This document shows, piece after piece, positions 9,789 through 18,653 of a DNA stretch of 64,000 bases; position 1 is the first letter of the stretch, and each line of letters opens with the position of its first letter. Position numbers and translations under genes: made by a program. The stretch lies in contig NZ_KB905899.1 of NCBI RefSeq assembly GCF_000381085.1, positions 1,612,001 through 1,676,000 of the forward strand, in the 5' to 3' direction. The DNA comes from Thiomicrorhabdus arctica DSM 13458. Its GTDB lineage: Bacteria > Pseudomonadota > Gammaproteobacteria > Thiomicrospirales > Thiomicrospiraceae. Below the pieces are notes generated by a model. That model was not told where the DNA came from and made no database searches. It was given only the letters and a program-made list of their open reading frames with translations.

Positions 9789-10400
9789 ATGAATCCACTT
9801 AACAGCATTATAGGCACGATCGCCCTAGGTTTTATTGCCGCGATTTTAGCTATTTTTGCACTCGACATACCAAGTATGTACGTCGCAACCTCAGGTTACG
9901 GCAGCTTTTCATTCCTAATCACTGTATGGCTACACGTTTTAGCAGGTATTATTTGGATCGGTCTACTTTACTACTTCAACTTTGTGCAAGTTCCTGCAAT
10001 GGGTGCCGCCTTAGCGGATTCTGACGGTCCTGGTCCAGCGGCAATCGGTAAGTATGTTGCACCGCGTGCTTTACTTTGGTTCCGCATGGCGGCTGCAACC
10101 ACATGGTTGGTAGGTGTATCACTGCTTGCTCAAGCAAATGGTGCTGGTTTCCAAGGCATTATGGATGCGTTCTTATTTGCGCCAGGTTCACAAGTCATCG
10201 GCCTAGGGGCATGGTTGGGTACGATCATGCTCTTTAACGTTTGGGTACTTATTTGGCCTAACCAGCGTAAAATTCTTGGAATGGTTCCAGCGACAGCTGA
10301 AGAAATTACCAAAGCTAAGTTCGTTGCCGCGATGGCTTCACGTACAAACGTAGTGCTTTCAGCCCCGATGTTACTCACGATGTTTGCAGCACACGTCTAA
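9789..10400 (+). CDS. PuuD-like membrane protein (urate hydroxylase N-terminal family)
   Basis: Integral membrane protein of about 203 residues related to the membrane domain of urate hydroxylase PuuD (DUF989), but without the C-terminal cytochrome c domain of full PuuD. Four or five hydrophobic helices are visible, with the conserved histidine-containing helix VWLHVLAGIIWIGLLYYF near residues 45-62. Such short forms occur in proteobacteria that do not degrade purines, so urate need not be the substrate; a heme or respiratory role is possible. The ATG at 9789 is preferred over 9783 because the TGGAGA ribosome-binding site (9778-9783) has proper spacing only to it. The FNR-type box upstream suggests oxygen control. 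Confidence 0.7.
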   Translation: MNPLNSIIGTIALGFIAAILAIFALDIPSMYVATSGYGSFSFLITVWLHVLAGIIWIGLLYYFNFVQVPAMGAALADSDGPGPAAIGKYVAPRALLWFRMAAATTWLVGVSLLAQANGAGFQGIMDAFLFAPGSQVIGLGAWLGTIMLFNVWVLIWPNQRKILGMVPATAEEITKAKFVAAMASRTNVVLSAPMLLTMFAAHV

Positions 10401-10450
10401 GCGTTGCTGACAGGCACGCACTGAGCATTTTATTCGCTCGATCATTTAGA

Positions 10451-10473
10451 AACCGCCTTTCGGCGGTTTTTTT
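10451..10473 (+). terminator. Rho-independent terminator after the PuuD-like gene
   Basis: AACCGCC (10451-10457), loop TTTC, GGCGGTT (10462-10468), then a run of T residues. Confidence 0.9.
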
Positions 10474-10571
10474 ATACTTAAGATAAAGAGTCTGCTGAGC
10501 CAGTCCACTTAATGGCTATAACCTTCTGTTCGCCTACGCTGCATAAGTTCAAATTTAAATAGTATAAAAAG

Positions 10572-10604
10572 TTGACATTCATTTTTTTGGGAATATAATC
10601 CCAA
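10572..10604 (+). promoter_or_regulatory. Near-consensus promoter with overlapping dyad; leaderless start
   Basis: TTGACA (10572-10577), a 16-base spacer and TATAAT (10594-10599) form a near-perfect sigma-70 promoter. A perfect dyad, TTGGGA-N6-TCCCAA (10587-10604), covers the -10 element. The predicted transcription start falls at about 10606, only two bases before the ATG at 10608, so the mRNA would have almost no leader. The dyad looks like a repressor site, possibly autoregulatory. Confidence 0.75.
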
Positions 10605-10607
10605 ACT

Positions 10608-11426
10608 ATGAAAGAGACATTAATAACAGCACTCAACAAAAGTGCACTTCAAATACTACGCCCCCTCATTCGGACAATGCTTCGAAACGGAGTGTCTTGT
10701 GGTAATTTTGAAGAACTCGTACGTAAGACCTATGTTGATGAAGCTTACTCAATCGAAAACTGGCATGGAAAGCAGTCTAAAACGACCATTTCGAGCGTCT
10801 CCGCCCAGACCGGACTCTCAAGAAAGGAAGTGAAACGCCTCAAAGAAATTGAGCAAGTAGACCACCATCAGAACGATCAAAAATATAACCGTGCAACGCG
10901 AGTTATTAGTGGCTGGATGCACCACAAAGAGTTTTTGGACCGTTCTGGCAACCCCGTTCCTTTACGATTAGATAATATCGCACCTTCGTTTAGTCATCTG
11001 ATCAAAACGTACAGTGGTGACATTCCTGCCAAAGCGATGCTTGATTTATTAATAAATGCAAATTGTGTCGAAATAAACAACGACATGGTTTACCTAATCA
11101 AACCCGCTTATTTACCTGGCACTGGCTCAACCGAAGTTGCACGTATCTTGGGTACGGATACCGCAGAACTTCTTGAAACCATTAGCCACAATCTGACGGC
11201 CAGCGACAATAACAAACGCTTTCAACGAAAAGTGTCCACTCTTAAGTTAGACAAAGCTAAAAATCTGGAATTTCAAAAGATTGCGGCACAACACTCTCAA
11301 GCTCTTCTTGAGCATTTAGATACCTGGCTCTTAGAGCACGAAACGCATAACAACGAAGACAGTCAGTATGTCAGTGTTGGGGTTTATTACTATGAAGACA
11401 AAGATAAGGAAGACCATCATGATTAA
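10608..11426 (+). CDS. DUF6502 family protein
   Basis: A 272-residue soluble protein resembling the DUF6502 family, which has no established function. The N-terminal segment LQILRPLIRTMLRNGVSCGNF is the family hallmark. Residues about 57-75 (TTISSVSAQTGLSRKEVKRL) look like a helix-turn-helix, so DNA binding is plausible and the dyad at its own promoter may be its site. It overlaps the next gene (DUF5666) by eight bases. There is no ribosome-binding site before the ATG, in keeping with the leaderless promoter. Confidence 0.75.
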   Translation: MKETLITALNKSALQILRPLIRTMLRNGVSCGNFEELVRKTYVDEAYSIENWHGKQSKTTISSVSAQTGLSRKEVKRLKEIEQVDHHQNDQKYNRATRVISGWMHHKEFLDRSGNPVPLRLDNIAPSFSHLIKTYSGDIPAKAMLDLLINANCVEINNDMVYLIKPAYLPGTGSTEVARILGTDTAELLETISHNLTASDNNKRFQRKVSTLKLDKAKNLEFQKIAAQHSQALLEHLDTWLLEHETHNNEDSQYVSVGVYYYEDKDKEDHHD

Positions 11427-12855
11427 ATCTATTAAAACAACAGCCCTCACTGCAGCTATGGCTCTGGGTTTAACCGCATGCGGCGGCAGCGGCAGTGGTA
11501 ATACTGCTGGCATCGGTGGTTCAGGCTATATTTCATCTGGAACGATTACAGGATTTGGTAGCGTCTTTGTGAATGGGGTTGAGTTTGAAACCGTCAGTTC
11601 AGCATTTGATATTGAAGGCACTCCCGGCACACAAAGCAATCTGGCAATTGGCATGGTGGTCCGCGTCAACGGTACGATTAATCCTGACGGCATCACGGGT
11701 ACTGCAACGAGCATTATCTTTGATGATGAATTGCAGGGCCCTGTTTCTGGTTTAACGCCTACTCCTATTTTGCCCACCACGACCAGCGCCACTTTTACGG
11801 TATTAGGAACCACAGTAAAGATTGACCGTAGCTCGACTTCATTTGACGGCACAACTTTCAATTTTGACACTATCGCTAATAATGACAATATTGAAATCAG
11901 TGGCTTCTTCAATGCAAGCGGTACCCTTCTTGCCTCACGTGTAGAACTCAAAGAGCCTTTTCTAGCCGATTCGAGTATTGTAGAAATCAAGGGAAATTTG
12001 TTAACCACTGATAATATCAACTACACCATTAACGGCCTAATTATTAGCATATCAGGGGCAACAAATATCGACGATTTACCCAATGGGCTGTCTAACGGAA
12101 TTCCTGTGCAGGTCCAAGGTACATTAAATGGTGCGCATACCATTATTACTGCCAAAAAATTTGAATCCGAAGAGCTTAAACTAAATGATTCAGAAGAGTT
12201 TGAAATGGAGGGCTTTATTACAAATTATGTGGATAACACGAACTTCACCATTAATGGCATTACCGTAGATGCGAGTGCAGCAAACTTATCACCTTCTGGA
12301 ATTACTTTGGCGAACGATCTACAGGTAGAAGCAGAAGGTTCGATTGTTAATGGTGTACTCAAAGCCCAAAAACTCAAACTACGTGGAGGAGATGTCAAGG
12401 TTTACGCGACAGTGTCAGCGATAGATATTAATGCCAAGACTTTTAAAGTTTCTCCAATTCTAGCTCAACCAGCCATTACGATTGGTTTAGGAACAGAGAC
12501 GGAAATGAAAAATGAGCTAACAGGTAAAGAGTCTTTAAACATTACTCATCTGACCGATGGTGATTTTGTACAAATTGAAGGCTTTGAAAACAACGGTTCA
12601 GTTTTTGCCTCACAAGTAAAGATTGTCAATCCTGGTAAGATTAAAGTTCAAGGAAACATAACAGAAACCAATGATGATGGGTTCATTACTGTCTTAGGAA
12701 TGAAATTTGACATTGCATCATCCACTTTTGAAGACAGCAATAACAACTCCATTCCTACTGAAACCCTCTTTAACGTAGCAGCAGGTACAAACCCTCTCAT
12801 ATCAGTGACTGCAGCCTCAGATGTCGGTACCGCCGAGAAAGTAGAACTCGAATAG
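11419..12855 (+). CDS. DUF5666 domain lipoprotein
   Basis: Secreted lipoprotein of about 478 residues with repeated beta-rich DUF5666 units. It starts MIKSIKTTALTAAMALGLTAC, a signal peptide ending in the lipobox LTAC, then a Gly/Ser linker. The unit motif (G-x-I/V of about 70 residues, with recurring 'V-x-G', 'GTLNGAHTI', 'ASRVEL' and 'AQKLKLR' phrases) appears about five or six times. An AAGGA ribosome-binding site at 11406-11410 supports the ATG at 11419; an upstream in-frame ATG at 11368 would place the signal peptide too far inside. It overlaps the DUF6502 gene, so the two form an operon. Function unknown; cell-envelope location is inferred. Confidence 0.8.
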   Translation: MIKSIKTTALTAAMALGLTACGGSGSGNTAGIGGSGYISSGTITGFGSVFVNGVEFETVSSAFDIEGTPGTQSNLAIGMVVRVNGTINPDGITGTATSIIFDDELQGPVSGLTPTPILPTTTSATFTVLGTTVKIDRSSTSFDGTTFNFDTIANNDNIEISGFFNASGTLLASRVELKEPFLADSSIVEIKGNLLTTDNINYTINGLIISISGATNIDDLPNGLSNGIPVQVQGTLNGAHTIITAKKFESEELKLNDSEEFEMEGFITNYVDNTNFTINGITVDASAANLSPSGITLANDLQVEAEGSIVNGVLKAQKLKLRGGDVKVYATVSAIDINAKTFKVSPILAQPAITIGLGTETEMKNELTGKESLNITHLTDGDFVQIEGFENNGSVFASQVKIVNPGKIKVQGNITETNDDGFITVLGMKFDIASSTFEDSNNNSIPTETLFNVAAGTNPLISVTAASDVGTAEKVELE

Positions 12856-12887
12856 CGCTCGCCTAATAATTTTCGATGCTAAATTTA

Positions 12888-12917
12888 TGCCCTGTTACTC
12901 TAACAGGGCATTTTTTT
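12888..12917 (+). terminator. Rho-independent terminator after the DUF5666 gene
   Basis: TGCCCTGTTA (12888-12897), loop CTC, TAACAGGGCA (12901-12910), then seven T residues. Confidence 0.93.
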
Positions 12918-13008
12918 GTCTTGATTTTGTGTTTATGACCTAAAACCATATCTTTGTAACTGGACTTTAGTAAACTAATTTTATTTTTTCTAATTCAAGG
13001 ATTGCCAT

Positions 13009-13566
13009 ATGGTCAGCTTAACCACCCCCGTCTGTAATTTTGAGTTACCTGCTTTTGATTTCAATCTACCCGGCGTTGATGGTCAGAATTGGACGTTAGA
13101 CAAAGCCAAAGGCGACAATGGCTTGTTGGTGATGTTCATCTGTAACCACTGTCCATACGTCAAATCGATACAGCAACGTTTAGTAGACGATACCCGCATA
13201 TTGCGAGATGACTTTGGAATCAACAGTATCGCCATTATGTCGAATGATCCTAATGAATATACGGAAGACTCTTTTGAAAACATGAAGAAGATTGCGGATT
13301 TATGGGACTTTCCATTCCCTTATGTCTTAGACGAATCACAAGCCATCGCCAAAGCCTACGGCGCGGTCTGCACTCCAGACTTTTTTGGTTACAATGCCGA
13401 TTTAAAACTGCAGTATCGTGGCCGATTGGACGCTTCTCGTAAAGAGACCGCGCCAGGCGATGTTAAACGCGATTTATTAGAAGCGATGAAACAAATCGCT
13501 CTCACGGGTCAAGGTCCATTAGAGCAAATCCCATCGATGGGTTGCTCTATTAAATGGAAAGACTAA
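13009..13566 (+). CDS. Thioredoxin-fold protein (AhpC/TSA-like, CNHCP motif)
   Basis: A 185-residue cytoplasmic thioredoxin-fold protein. The CxxC-type active site is in MFICNHCPYVKS (Cys about 45 and 48), as in the conserved 'thioredoxin family protein' group close to AhpC/TSA redoxins. The conserved cis-Pro region is in GAVCTPDFFGYN. There is no signal peptide. The exact reductant and target are unknown. It is a single gene on the plus strand, followed by a palindrome copy that could itself form a hairpin. Confidence 0.8.
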   Translation: MVSLTTPVCNFELPAFDFNLPGVDGQNWTLDKAKGDNGLLVMFICNHCPYVKSIQQRLVDDTRILRDDFGINSIAIMSNDPNEYTEDSFENMKKIADLWDFPFPYVLDESQAIAKAYGAVCTPDFFGYNADLKLQYRGRLDASRKETAPGDVKRDLLEAMKQIALTGQGPLEQIPSMGCSIKWKD

Positions 13567-13601
13567 AACCCTTGGCGGAGTATTCATTTATGTCCCATTT
13601 T

Positions 13602-13625
13602 AAAATGACCAGGCCTGGTCATTTT
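13602..13625. repeat. ACCAGGCCTGGT palindrome, copy 2, extended to 24 bp
   Basis: The 12-bp core at 13608-13619 is flanked by AAAATG and CATTTT, giving a perfect 24-bp palindrome. As RNA it would form a ten-pair stem with a GGCC loop ending in four U residues. It could act as a weak terminator for the gene before it. Confidence 0.9.
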
Positions 13626-13826
13626 GAATTTCAGACAAATCAGGTCTTTCTTGCTGTTCTTTACTAGACTAATTTGCTAATCTAATCACAACTGTTTTCG
13701 TCAACCGCATCTTCTAACCGTAGACTCAAAACTAAAAACACCCTTCAATATCCGCAACGTCGCGTATCATTGTTCCACTTTCATTGCCATTATCTTTTGT
13801 GATGTCTTGTGACACTGAGGAATATT

Positions 13827-14957
13827 ATGCCTAAATCATTTCGAGTACTGCTCGCGCCAGACAGCTTTAAAGGTTCTTTAAGTGCCATCCAATTTTGTGA
13901 AATAGCCACCCAAGTGATTCATTCCATTCAACCGGATGCATTGGTCGTTTCGAGACCAATGTCCGATGGCGGCGAAGGTTTTGTGGATAGTTTTGTCTTT
14001 GCGGGTCTAGCAGAGCAACAAACTCTCTGGACGTCAAATGCCTTAGGACGTAAAACCAAAGCGACCTTTGCTTGGCAAGCCGACTCCAAAACCGCCATTA
14101 TAGAGATGGCGCAAGCCTCTGGTCTACCGCAAATTCGTCAAGAAGAACGCAACCCTCTGCAAACGCATACCTATGGCACGGGTCAAATAATTCAAGCCGC
14201 GTTAGAGTTAGGCGCTAAAAAAATTATTTTGGGATTAGGGGGCTCGGCAACCAATGATGGGGGAGCGGCCGCGTTACAAGCTTTAGGCATTCCTTTGTTA
14301 AACAGCAAAGGCAAATCGGTTGGGTTAGGCGGTCAAGTACTTGCACAGATTAAAGAGATAGGTGATATTCCTGCCCATCTATTACAAATAGAGTGGCAAC
14401 TTGCCTGTGATGTCACCAACCCCTTGCTTGGAGAACATGGTGCGACCCGAATTTTTGGACCGCAAAAAGGGGTCACAGAACGTAATTTCGATACCTTAGA
14501 AAAGGGCTTAGCCAATTGGGCCACTCTAATAGAAAACAAAACCGGCAAGCAAGTTAAAGATATTCCAGGTGCGGGTGCGGCGGGCGGTATGGCTGCTGGG
14601 TTTATTGGGTTACTCAATGCACAGGTGACGCCAGGGTTTGATATTTTAAATGAGCGATTAAAGCTTGAAACGCTTATTGCAGAAAAAGAGTTCGATTACA
14701 TATTGACGGGTGAAGGTCGAATGGATGAACAGACTCGATTTGGAAAACTCCCGATGCGTATCGCCGAATTAGGGTTAAAGTATGGCATGCCGACCATCGG
14801 CATCTGCGGTAGCCTCACATGTTCGCCAGATGATTTACCTGAGTTCAAGGCTCTATTCAGCATTATGAACCACCCTATGTCAGAAATGGAAGCCTTGCAA
14901 AACACCCCGGTTTTACTGAAAGATACTCTCACATCGGTCATTAACTTGATCGTTTAA
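13827..14957 (+). CDS. Glycerate kinase (GlxK/GarK family)
   Basis: Phosphorylates D-glycerate with ATP, feeding it into central metabolism. The 376 residues start MPKSFRVLLAPDSFKGSLSA, the family's typical N-terminus (APDSFKG). They also carry RPMSDGGEGFVD, LGLGGSATNDGG and LTGEGRMDEQT. The ATG at 13827 is chosen because GAGGA at 13817-13821 is properly spaced; an upstream GTG at 13809 has none. In an autotroph it may salvage glycerate from photorespiratory glycolate; no glycolate genes are visible nearby. Confidence 0.92.
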   Translation: MPKSFRVLLAPDSFKGSLSAIQFCEIATQVIHSIQPDALVVSRPMSDGGEGFVDSFVFAGLAEQQTLWTSNALGRKTKATFAWQADSKTAIIEMAQASGLPQIRQEERNPLQTHTYGTGQIIQAALELGAKKIILGLGGSATNDGGAAALQALGIPLLNSKGKSVGLGGQVLAQIKEIGDIPAHLLQIEWQLACDVTNPLLGEHGATRIFGPQKGVTERNFDTLEKGLANWATLIENKTGKQVKDIPGAGAAGGMAAGFIGLLNAQVTPGFDILNERLKLETLIAEKEFDYILTGEGRMDEQTRFGKLPMRIAELGLKYGMPTIGICGSLTCSPDDLPEFKALFSIMNHPMSEMEALQNTPVLLKDTLTSVINLIV

Positions 14958-15115
14958 CGACTTCAACCTTTAGTCACTAACGACCCTGACTCAACTTGTT
15001 CAGTTGAGTGCAGTGCAGAATATTTTAACAATGCAGCGCTCTTCTTAGTTATTTTCCACACTTTCTTAAATGACACAGAGTCTTCGTGGTGACTGATTAA
15101 ACTCAATAAAGCTAA

Positions 15116-15171
15116 CCGTCACAAAGCTGTTATACAAGCTTCACATTTTGTTCAACTAAACCTTTTATGAT
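15116..15171 (+). promoter_or_regulatory. Pho-box array and -10 element of the lipid-remodelling operon
   Basis: CCGTCAC-AAAG-CTGTTAT (15116-15133) matches the 18-bp PhoB box consensus at about 15 of 18 positions. It is followed at the same 11-bp spacing by two weaker half-sites, GCTTCAC (15138-15144) and TGTTCAA (15149-15155). A TATGAT -10 element (15166-15171) lies ten bases after the last half-site, the geometry of PhoB-activated promoters lacking a -35. The sequence match is direct; PhoB control is inferred. Confidence 0.75.
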
Positions 15172-15216
15172 GATTCAAAACAAGCTACTTAGCTAGAACA
15201 ATCAAAAGGGAATAAA

Positions 15217-16503
15217 ATGCCTGCCAGCATGCCAACGATGGAACAACCCTCTAACCCGCAAACTAAAACCAAAATGCTTTTAGATTCGGCCGTGAACAAC
15301 ACCTCTATTTTTAGCCGAAAAGGGTTATTAGACAGGTTGTTTACAACGTGGTTTGACCGTTTAGTGTATCCGCAAATCTGGGAAGATCCGGAAGTGGATA
15401 TTCAGGCCCTTAAATTGAATAGCCAATCGCGCATATTCACAATCTCTTCAGGGGGGTGTAACGCCCTTAATTATCTTACAGAGCATCCTGAATCGATCAC
15501 CGTTGTCGATTTAAATGAAGCCCACATCGCCTTGATTAAACTCAAACTAACAGCGATTAAACATCTGCCTGATCAAATCGCCTTTTTTGATTTTTTCGGC
15601 AAGGCTGATTTAAAGAAAAACTTAGATCGTTACCATGCTGACATTAAGCCAAACCTTGATGAAAAAACCTTAGCCTATTGGGAAGCTAAATCTTCTTATT
15701 TCGGCAAAAAACGCATCACTCAATTTACCGATGGCTTTTATCGTCATGGTTTGCTTGGCCAGTTTATCGGCTTGATTCACTGGCTGAGTAAACGCCAAGG
15801 TTATGATATTTCCAAAGTCATGCAGGCACAGAACCTTAAAGATCAACAAACGCTATTCGACCGTCATGTCGCACCTGTATTTGAAACGCGTCTGGTCAAG
15901 TTTTTGTGTCATCGCCCCATCGTCATGTATAGCTTGGGTATTCCGCCTGCACAGTTTGAAGAGATGCATCACGAATCTAAACAAGACCGTCAAGGCATGC
16001 ATGACTTACTCAAAGAACGCGCTCGCCGATTAGCTTGTGACTTCCCGCTTAAAGATAATTACTTTGCTTGGCAAGCCTTTAACCGCTCGTATGACATTGT
16101 CCACAGAGAAGCCGTACCTCGCTACTTAAAAACAAATCAGTTCAACACCTTGCAATTAGAACAAGACAAAGTGCATGTCTTCCACCAATCCATGACCGAG
16201 CGCTTAAAGGCCATGCCGGCTCAAAGCCTCAATGCCTATCTCTTTTTAGATGCACAAGACTGGATGGATGCGCAGCAGTTAACCGAGCTCTGGCAAGAGG
16301 TAAATCGTACCGCAATGACGAATGCCCGAGTGGTTTTTAGAACTGCTGGAACCACCTCGCCATTAGAAGAAAAACTGCCCGCAAACCTTCTGCAAAACTG
16401 GTATACAGATTCTTTACAAAATGAGCTCTGGACCCGTCAGGATCGCTCTGCAATCTACGGGGGTGTTTTTGCCTACTACCTGATTGATGAGCCGGACATT
16501 TAA
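15217..16503 (+). CDS. btaA: BtaA-like 3-amino-3-carboxypropyl transferase (DUF3419)
   Basis: Resembles BtaA, which transfers the aminocarboxypropyl group of S-adenosylmethionine to diacylglycerol to make diacylglyceryl-homoserine, the first step of betaine lipid synthesis. The 428 residues contain the family's YPQIWEDPEVD motif (about 49-59), the SAM-binding SSGGCNAL (about 77-84) and VVDLNEAH. AAGGGA six bases before the ATG supports the start. It is the first gene of a three-gene operon with a GNAT-like protein and a PlcP-like phosphoesterase, behind a Pho-box array. The usual second gene, btaB (N-methyltransferase), is not adjacent, so the final lipid is uncertain. btaA is assigned by family resemblance. 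Confidence 0.82.
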   Translation: MPASMPTMEQPSNPQTKTKMLLDSAVNNTSIFSRKGLLDRLFTTWFDRLVYPQIWEDPEVDIQALKLNSQSRIFTISSGGCNALNYLTEHPESITVVDLNEAHIALIKLKLTAIKHLPDQIAFFDFFGKADLKKNLDRYHADIKPNLDEKTLAYWEAKSSYFGKKRITQFTDGFYRHGLLGQFIGLIHWLSKRQGYDISKVMQAQNLKDQQTLFDRHVAPVFETRLVKFLCHRPIVMYSLGIPPAQFEEMHHESKQDRQGMHDLLKERARRLACDFPLKDNYFAWQAFNRSYDIVHREAVPRYLKTNQFNTLQLEQDKVHVFHQSMTERLKAMPAQSLNAYLFLDAQDWMDAQQLTELWQEVNRTAMTNARVVFRTAGTTSPLEEKLPANLLQNWYTDSLQNELWTRQDRSAIYGGVFAYYLIDEPDI

Positions 16504-16571
16504 ATGACGCAAACGTTGTTCAAAATTAGCCCTCAACTTTACCTTCGATACCCCAATAAGAAGCTCAAAAC

Positions 16572-17687
16572 ATGCCCCTACCCTCTTCCGAAATAAAATG
16601 GTTTCCAGCTCAAGCCTTTGTCATTGGCTTAGAAGCCATGCAATGCCATCAACCGCCCAAAGCGATTAGAAACGTACAGACCGAGTTGGATAGTATCTGT
16701 ATTGAGGAGCATGTTATTCCGTTGACTCGTAATCTTCATGAATACAATAATAGCTATGTATGTTCGCCTTATACGGCATATATCCGCTACGCTCGTGATG
16801 AGCTCGGTTTGATAGATAATCAAGCCTTACGTTTGGGGTTACGTGCATTGATTACCTTGGCCTCTGGTCTTTTGCGTTTAGGACAAATAAACCAGACGCT
16901 TTCAATCAATAACTGGTTATTTTCCACCAACATTGTGCCAAATTGGCAAGCAGAAAGCGTGCGTCAGTTTACCCAGCAGTTGGCATCCAAAAACCCTACG
17001 CACAGTTTATCCATTCGTTCTTTAAACCAAGAAACCAATGCTGAACTGATGCAAATCCTCACCGCGAATGGCTGGCAACTTCTGCCTGCTCGTCAGGTAT
17101 ACCTATTTTTACAAGGTGGCCAGGCCTGGTGGAAAAAGAATAATGTCCAAAATGACCAACGGCTATTACGCAAAACAGAATTCACTTTAATCCAACCGAT
17201 CGAACATAACAGTCCTGATTTTGAAGCCATCGAAACGTGCTTTAACCAACTGTTTATCGAAAAACACTCGACACTTAATCCCCAATTTAGTGCGGAATAT
17301 TTTGAATTCTTACATAATCATAAACTGGTAGAGTTTTTCAGTTTTAGAAATGCTGAAGGTAGAATCATCGCCAGCATTGGACTGTTTACGCAACATGGAC
17401 TGATTACGGCTCCCATCCTAGGTTACGACACCGATTTACCGCAAAAATTAGGACTCTATCGCCTGTTGATTGCAATCCTTCTCAAAGAAACGCATCATCG
17501 CCAACAATCACTAAACCTAAGTTCTGGAGCAGGTGATTTCAAAAGACAAAGAGGTGGCAAACCCGTGGTCGAATACACTGCACTCTATACCAACCACCTC
17601 CCCTGGTTAACGCGCATCATCCTCAAAAGCTTCAGTAAGCTGCTTAACAAATTTGCACCCGAATTCTTACAAAAACACCAGCTTTAA
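16572..17687 (+). CDS. GNAT-like protein of the BtaA/phosphoesterase operon
   Basis: A 371-residue soluble protein without a clear named match. The C-terminal half (about 215-345) has the look of a GNAT or FemAB-type acyltransferase: a beta-strand SIGLFTQHGLI, the turn PILGYDTDLPQKLGLYRLL, and SSGAGDFKRQRGG, where GAGDFKRQRGG resembles the acceptor region of 'GNAT family' peptidoglycan-bridge-like proteins. The N-terminal half is unassigned. It lies 68 bases after the BtaA-like gene and 46 bases before the phosphoesterase, all on the plus strand. It may modify the homoserine headgroup or its acyl chains; that is inference. A near copy of the palindrome lies inside it (17121-17130). Confidence 0.6.
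   Translation: MPLPSSEIKWFPAQAFVIGLEAMQCHQPPKAIRNVQTELDSICIEEHVIPLTRNLHEYNNSYVCSPYTAYIRYARDELGLIDNQALRLGLRALITLASGLLRLGQINQTLSINNWLFSTNIVPNWQAESVRQFTQQLASKNPTHSLSIRSLNQETNAELMQILTANGWQLLPARQVYLFLQGGQAWWKKNNVQNDQRLLRKTEFTLIQPIEHNSPDFEAIETCFNQLFIEKHSTLNPQFSAEYFEFLHNHKLVEFFSFRNAEGRIIASIGLFTQHGLITAPILGYDTDLPQKLGLYRLLIAILLKETHHRQQSLNLSSGAGDFKRQRGGKPVVEYTALYTNHLPWLTRIILKSFSKLLNKFAPEFLQKHQL
17121..17130. repeat. CCAGGCCTGG core inside the GNAT-like gene
   Basis: Ten-base core of the repeated palindrome (flanks G and T, one mismatch to the 12-mer), encoding Gln-Ala-Trp. Confidence 0.7.
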
Positions 17688-17733
17688 GGGTTATCAAAGC
17701 TTGATTTATTCATTGCAGAAAGGTAACAACAAT

Positions 17734-18591
17734 ATGAATACAGAACATCCCGCTTGGATGATGATACAAGAGACATTGAACACACCTCAAATGCCTCAAA
17801 TGCCTCAAAACGAACAGAATAAAACGACTAAAAAGCACTACCGAACCATATGGATATCCGATACACATTTAGGCTCTAAAGGATGTAAAGCAGAGTTTTT
17901 AAGCGATTTTCTAAAGCAACATGATTGTGAACATTTGATTTTAGTCGGGGATATCATTGACGGCTGGCGCATGCGCAAAAAAGTATTTTGGCCGCAGTCG
18001 CACACCAATGCGATTCGCAGACTTTTAACTATGGCAAAACGAGACACGCAAATCGTCTATATCACCGGCAACCATGATGATATGTTACGTCGATATTCCG
18101 GCATCGAGTTCGGTAACATTAAGTTGGTCGATGAATATGTCCATCACACGGCAGATGGCAAACGCTTATGGTGTATTCATGGCGATCAATTTGATGGTGT
18201 TGTCCAGTGCCATCGGTGGATTGCTTTTTTTGGCGATTGGCTTTATGAGACTGTTTTGCATTTTAATCGCTGGTTTAACCAACTTCGTCACCGTTTTGGG
18301 TTTGGTTACTGGTCTCTATCTGCCTACTTAAAGGGTAAGGTTAAACGGGCGGTCAATTTCATCTCAGCCTTTGAAGAGGCGGTGGCTAAATCTGCACATG
18401 AAAAAACTATGGACGGCGTTATCTGCGGACATATCCATCATGCCGAAATTCGTACTTTGGAAAACGGCGTCACTTACTATAATTGTGGTGATTGGGTTGA
18501 ATCCTGTACCGCGCTAGTAGAAGACTTTGAAGGCAATATCAAACTTATTCAATGGGTTAAAATTGACCATGTGCAATCGTTGTCGACTTAA
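17734..18591 (+). CDS. Calcineurin-like metallophosphoesterase (PlcP/LpxH-like)
   Basis: A 285-residue phosphoesterase with the full two-metal motif set: SDTHLG (about 41-46), GDIIDGW (about 72), GNHDDM (about 112), IHGDQFD (about 148) and GHIHHAE (about 232). This subgroup is often named UDP-2,3-diacylglucosamine diphosphatase, but it also contains PlcP, the phospholipase C that removes phosphate headgroups during phosphate starvation. The operon with a BtaA-like gene and a Pho box favours the PlcP reading: it would supply diacylglycerol to BtaA. The ATG at 17734 follows AAAGG. The N-terminal 30 residues are disordered, with a short repeated TPQMPQMPQ. Confidence 0.8.
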   Translation: MNTEHPAWMMIQETLNTPQMPQMPQNEQNKTTKKHYRTIWISDTHLGSKGCKAEFLSDFLKQHDCEHLILVGDIIDGWRMRKKVFWPQSHTNAIRRLLTMAKRDTQIVYITGNHDDMLRRYSGIEFGNIKLVDEYVHHTADGKRLWCIHGDQFDGVVQCHRWIAFFGDWLYETVLHFNRWFNQLRHRFGFGYWSLSAYLKGKVKRAVNFISAFEEAVAKSAHEKTMDGVICGHIHHAEIRTLENGVTYYNCGDWVESCTALVEDFEGNIKLIQWVKIDHVQSLST

Positions 18592-18653
18592 TTTTTTCAA
18601 GACTATTTAATTCGTGGCGTTTAAACCACCCATCTAAAGCGTATTAACCTCAC

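Noticed and set aside
17734-18591. Assigning the phosphoesterase as LpxH of lipid A synthesis
   Set aside because: It cannot be excluded by motifs, but the Pho box and the BtaA-like neighbour favour the PlcP-like reading.
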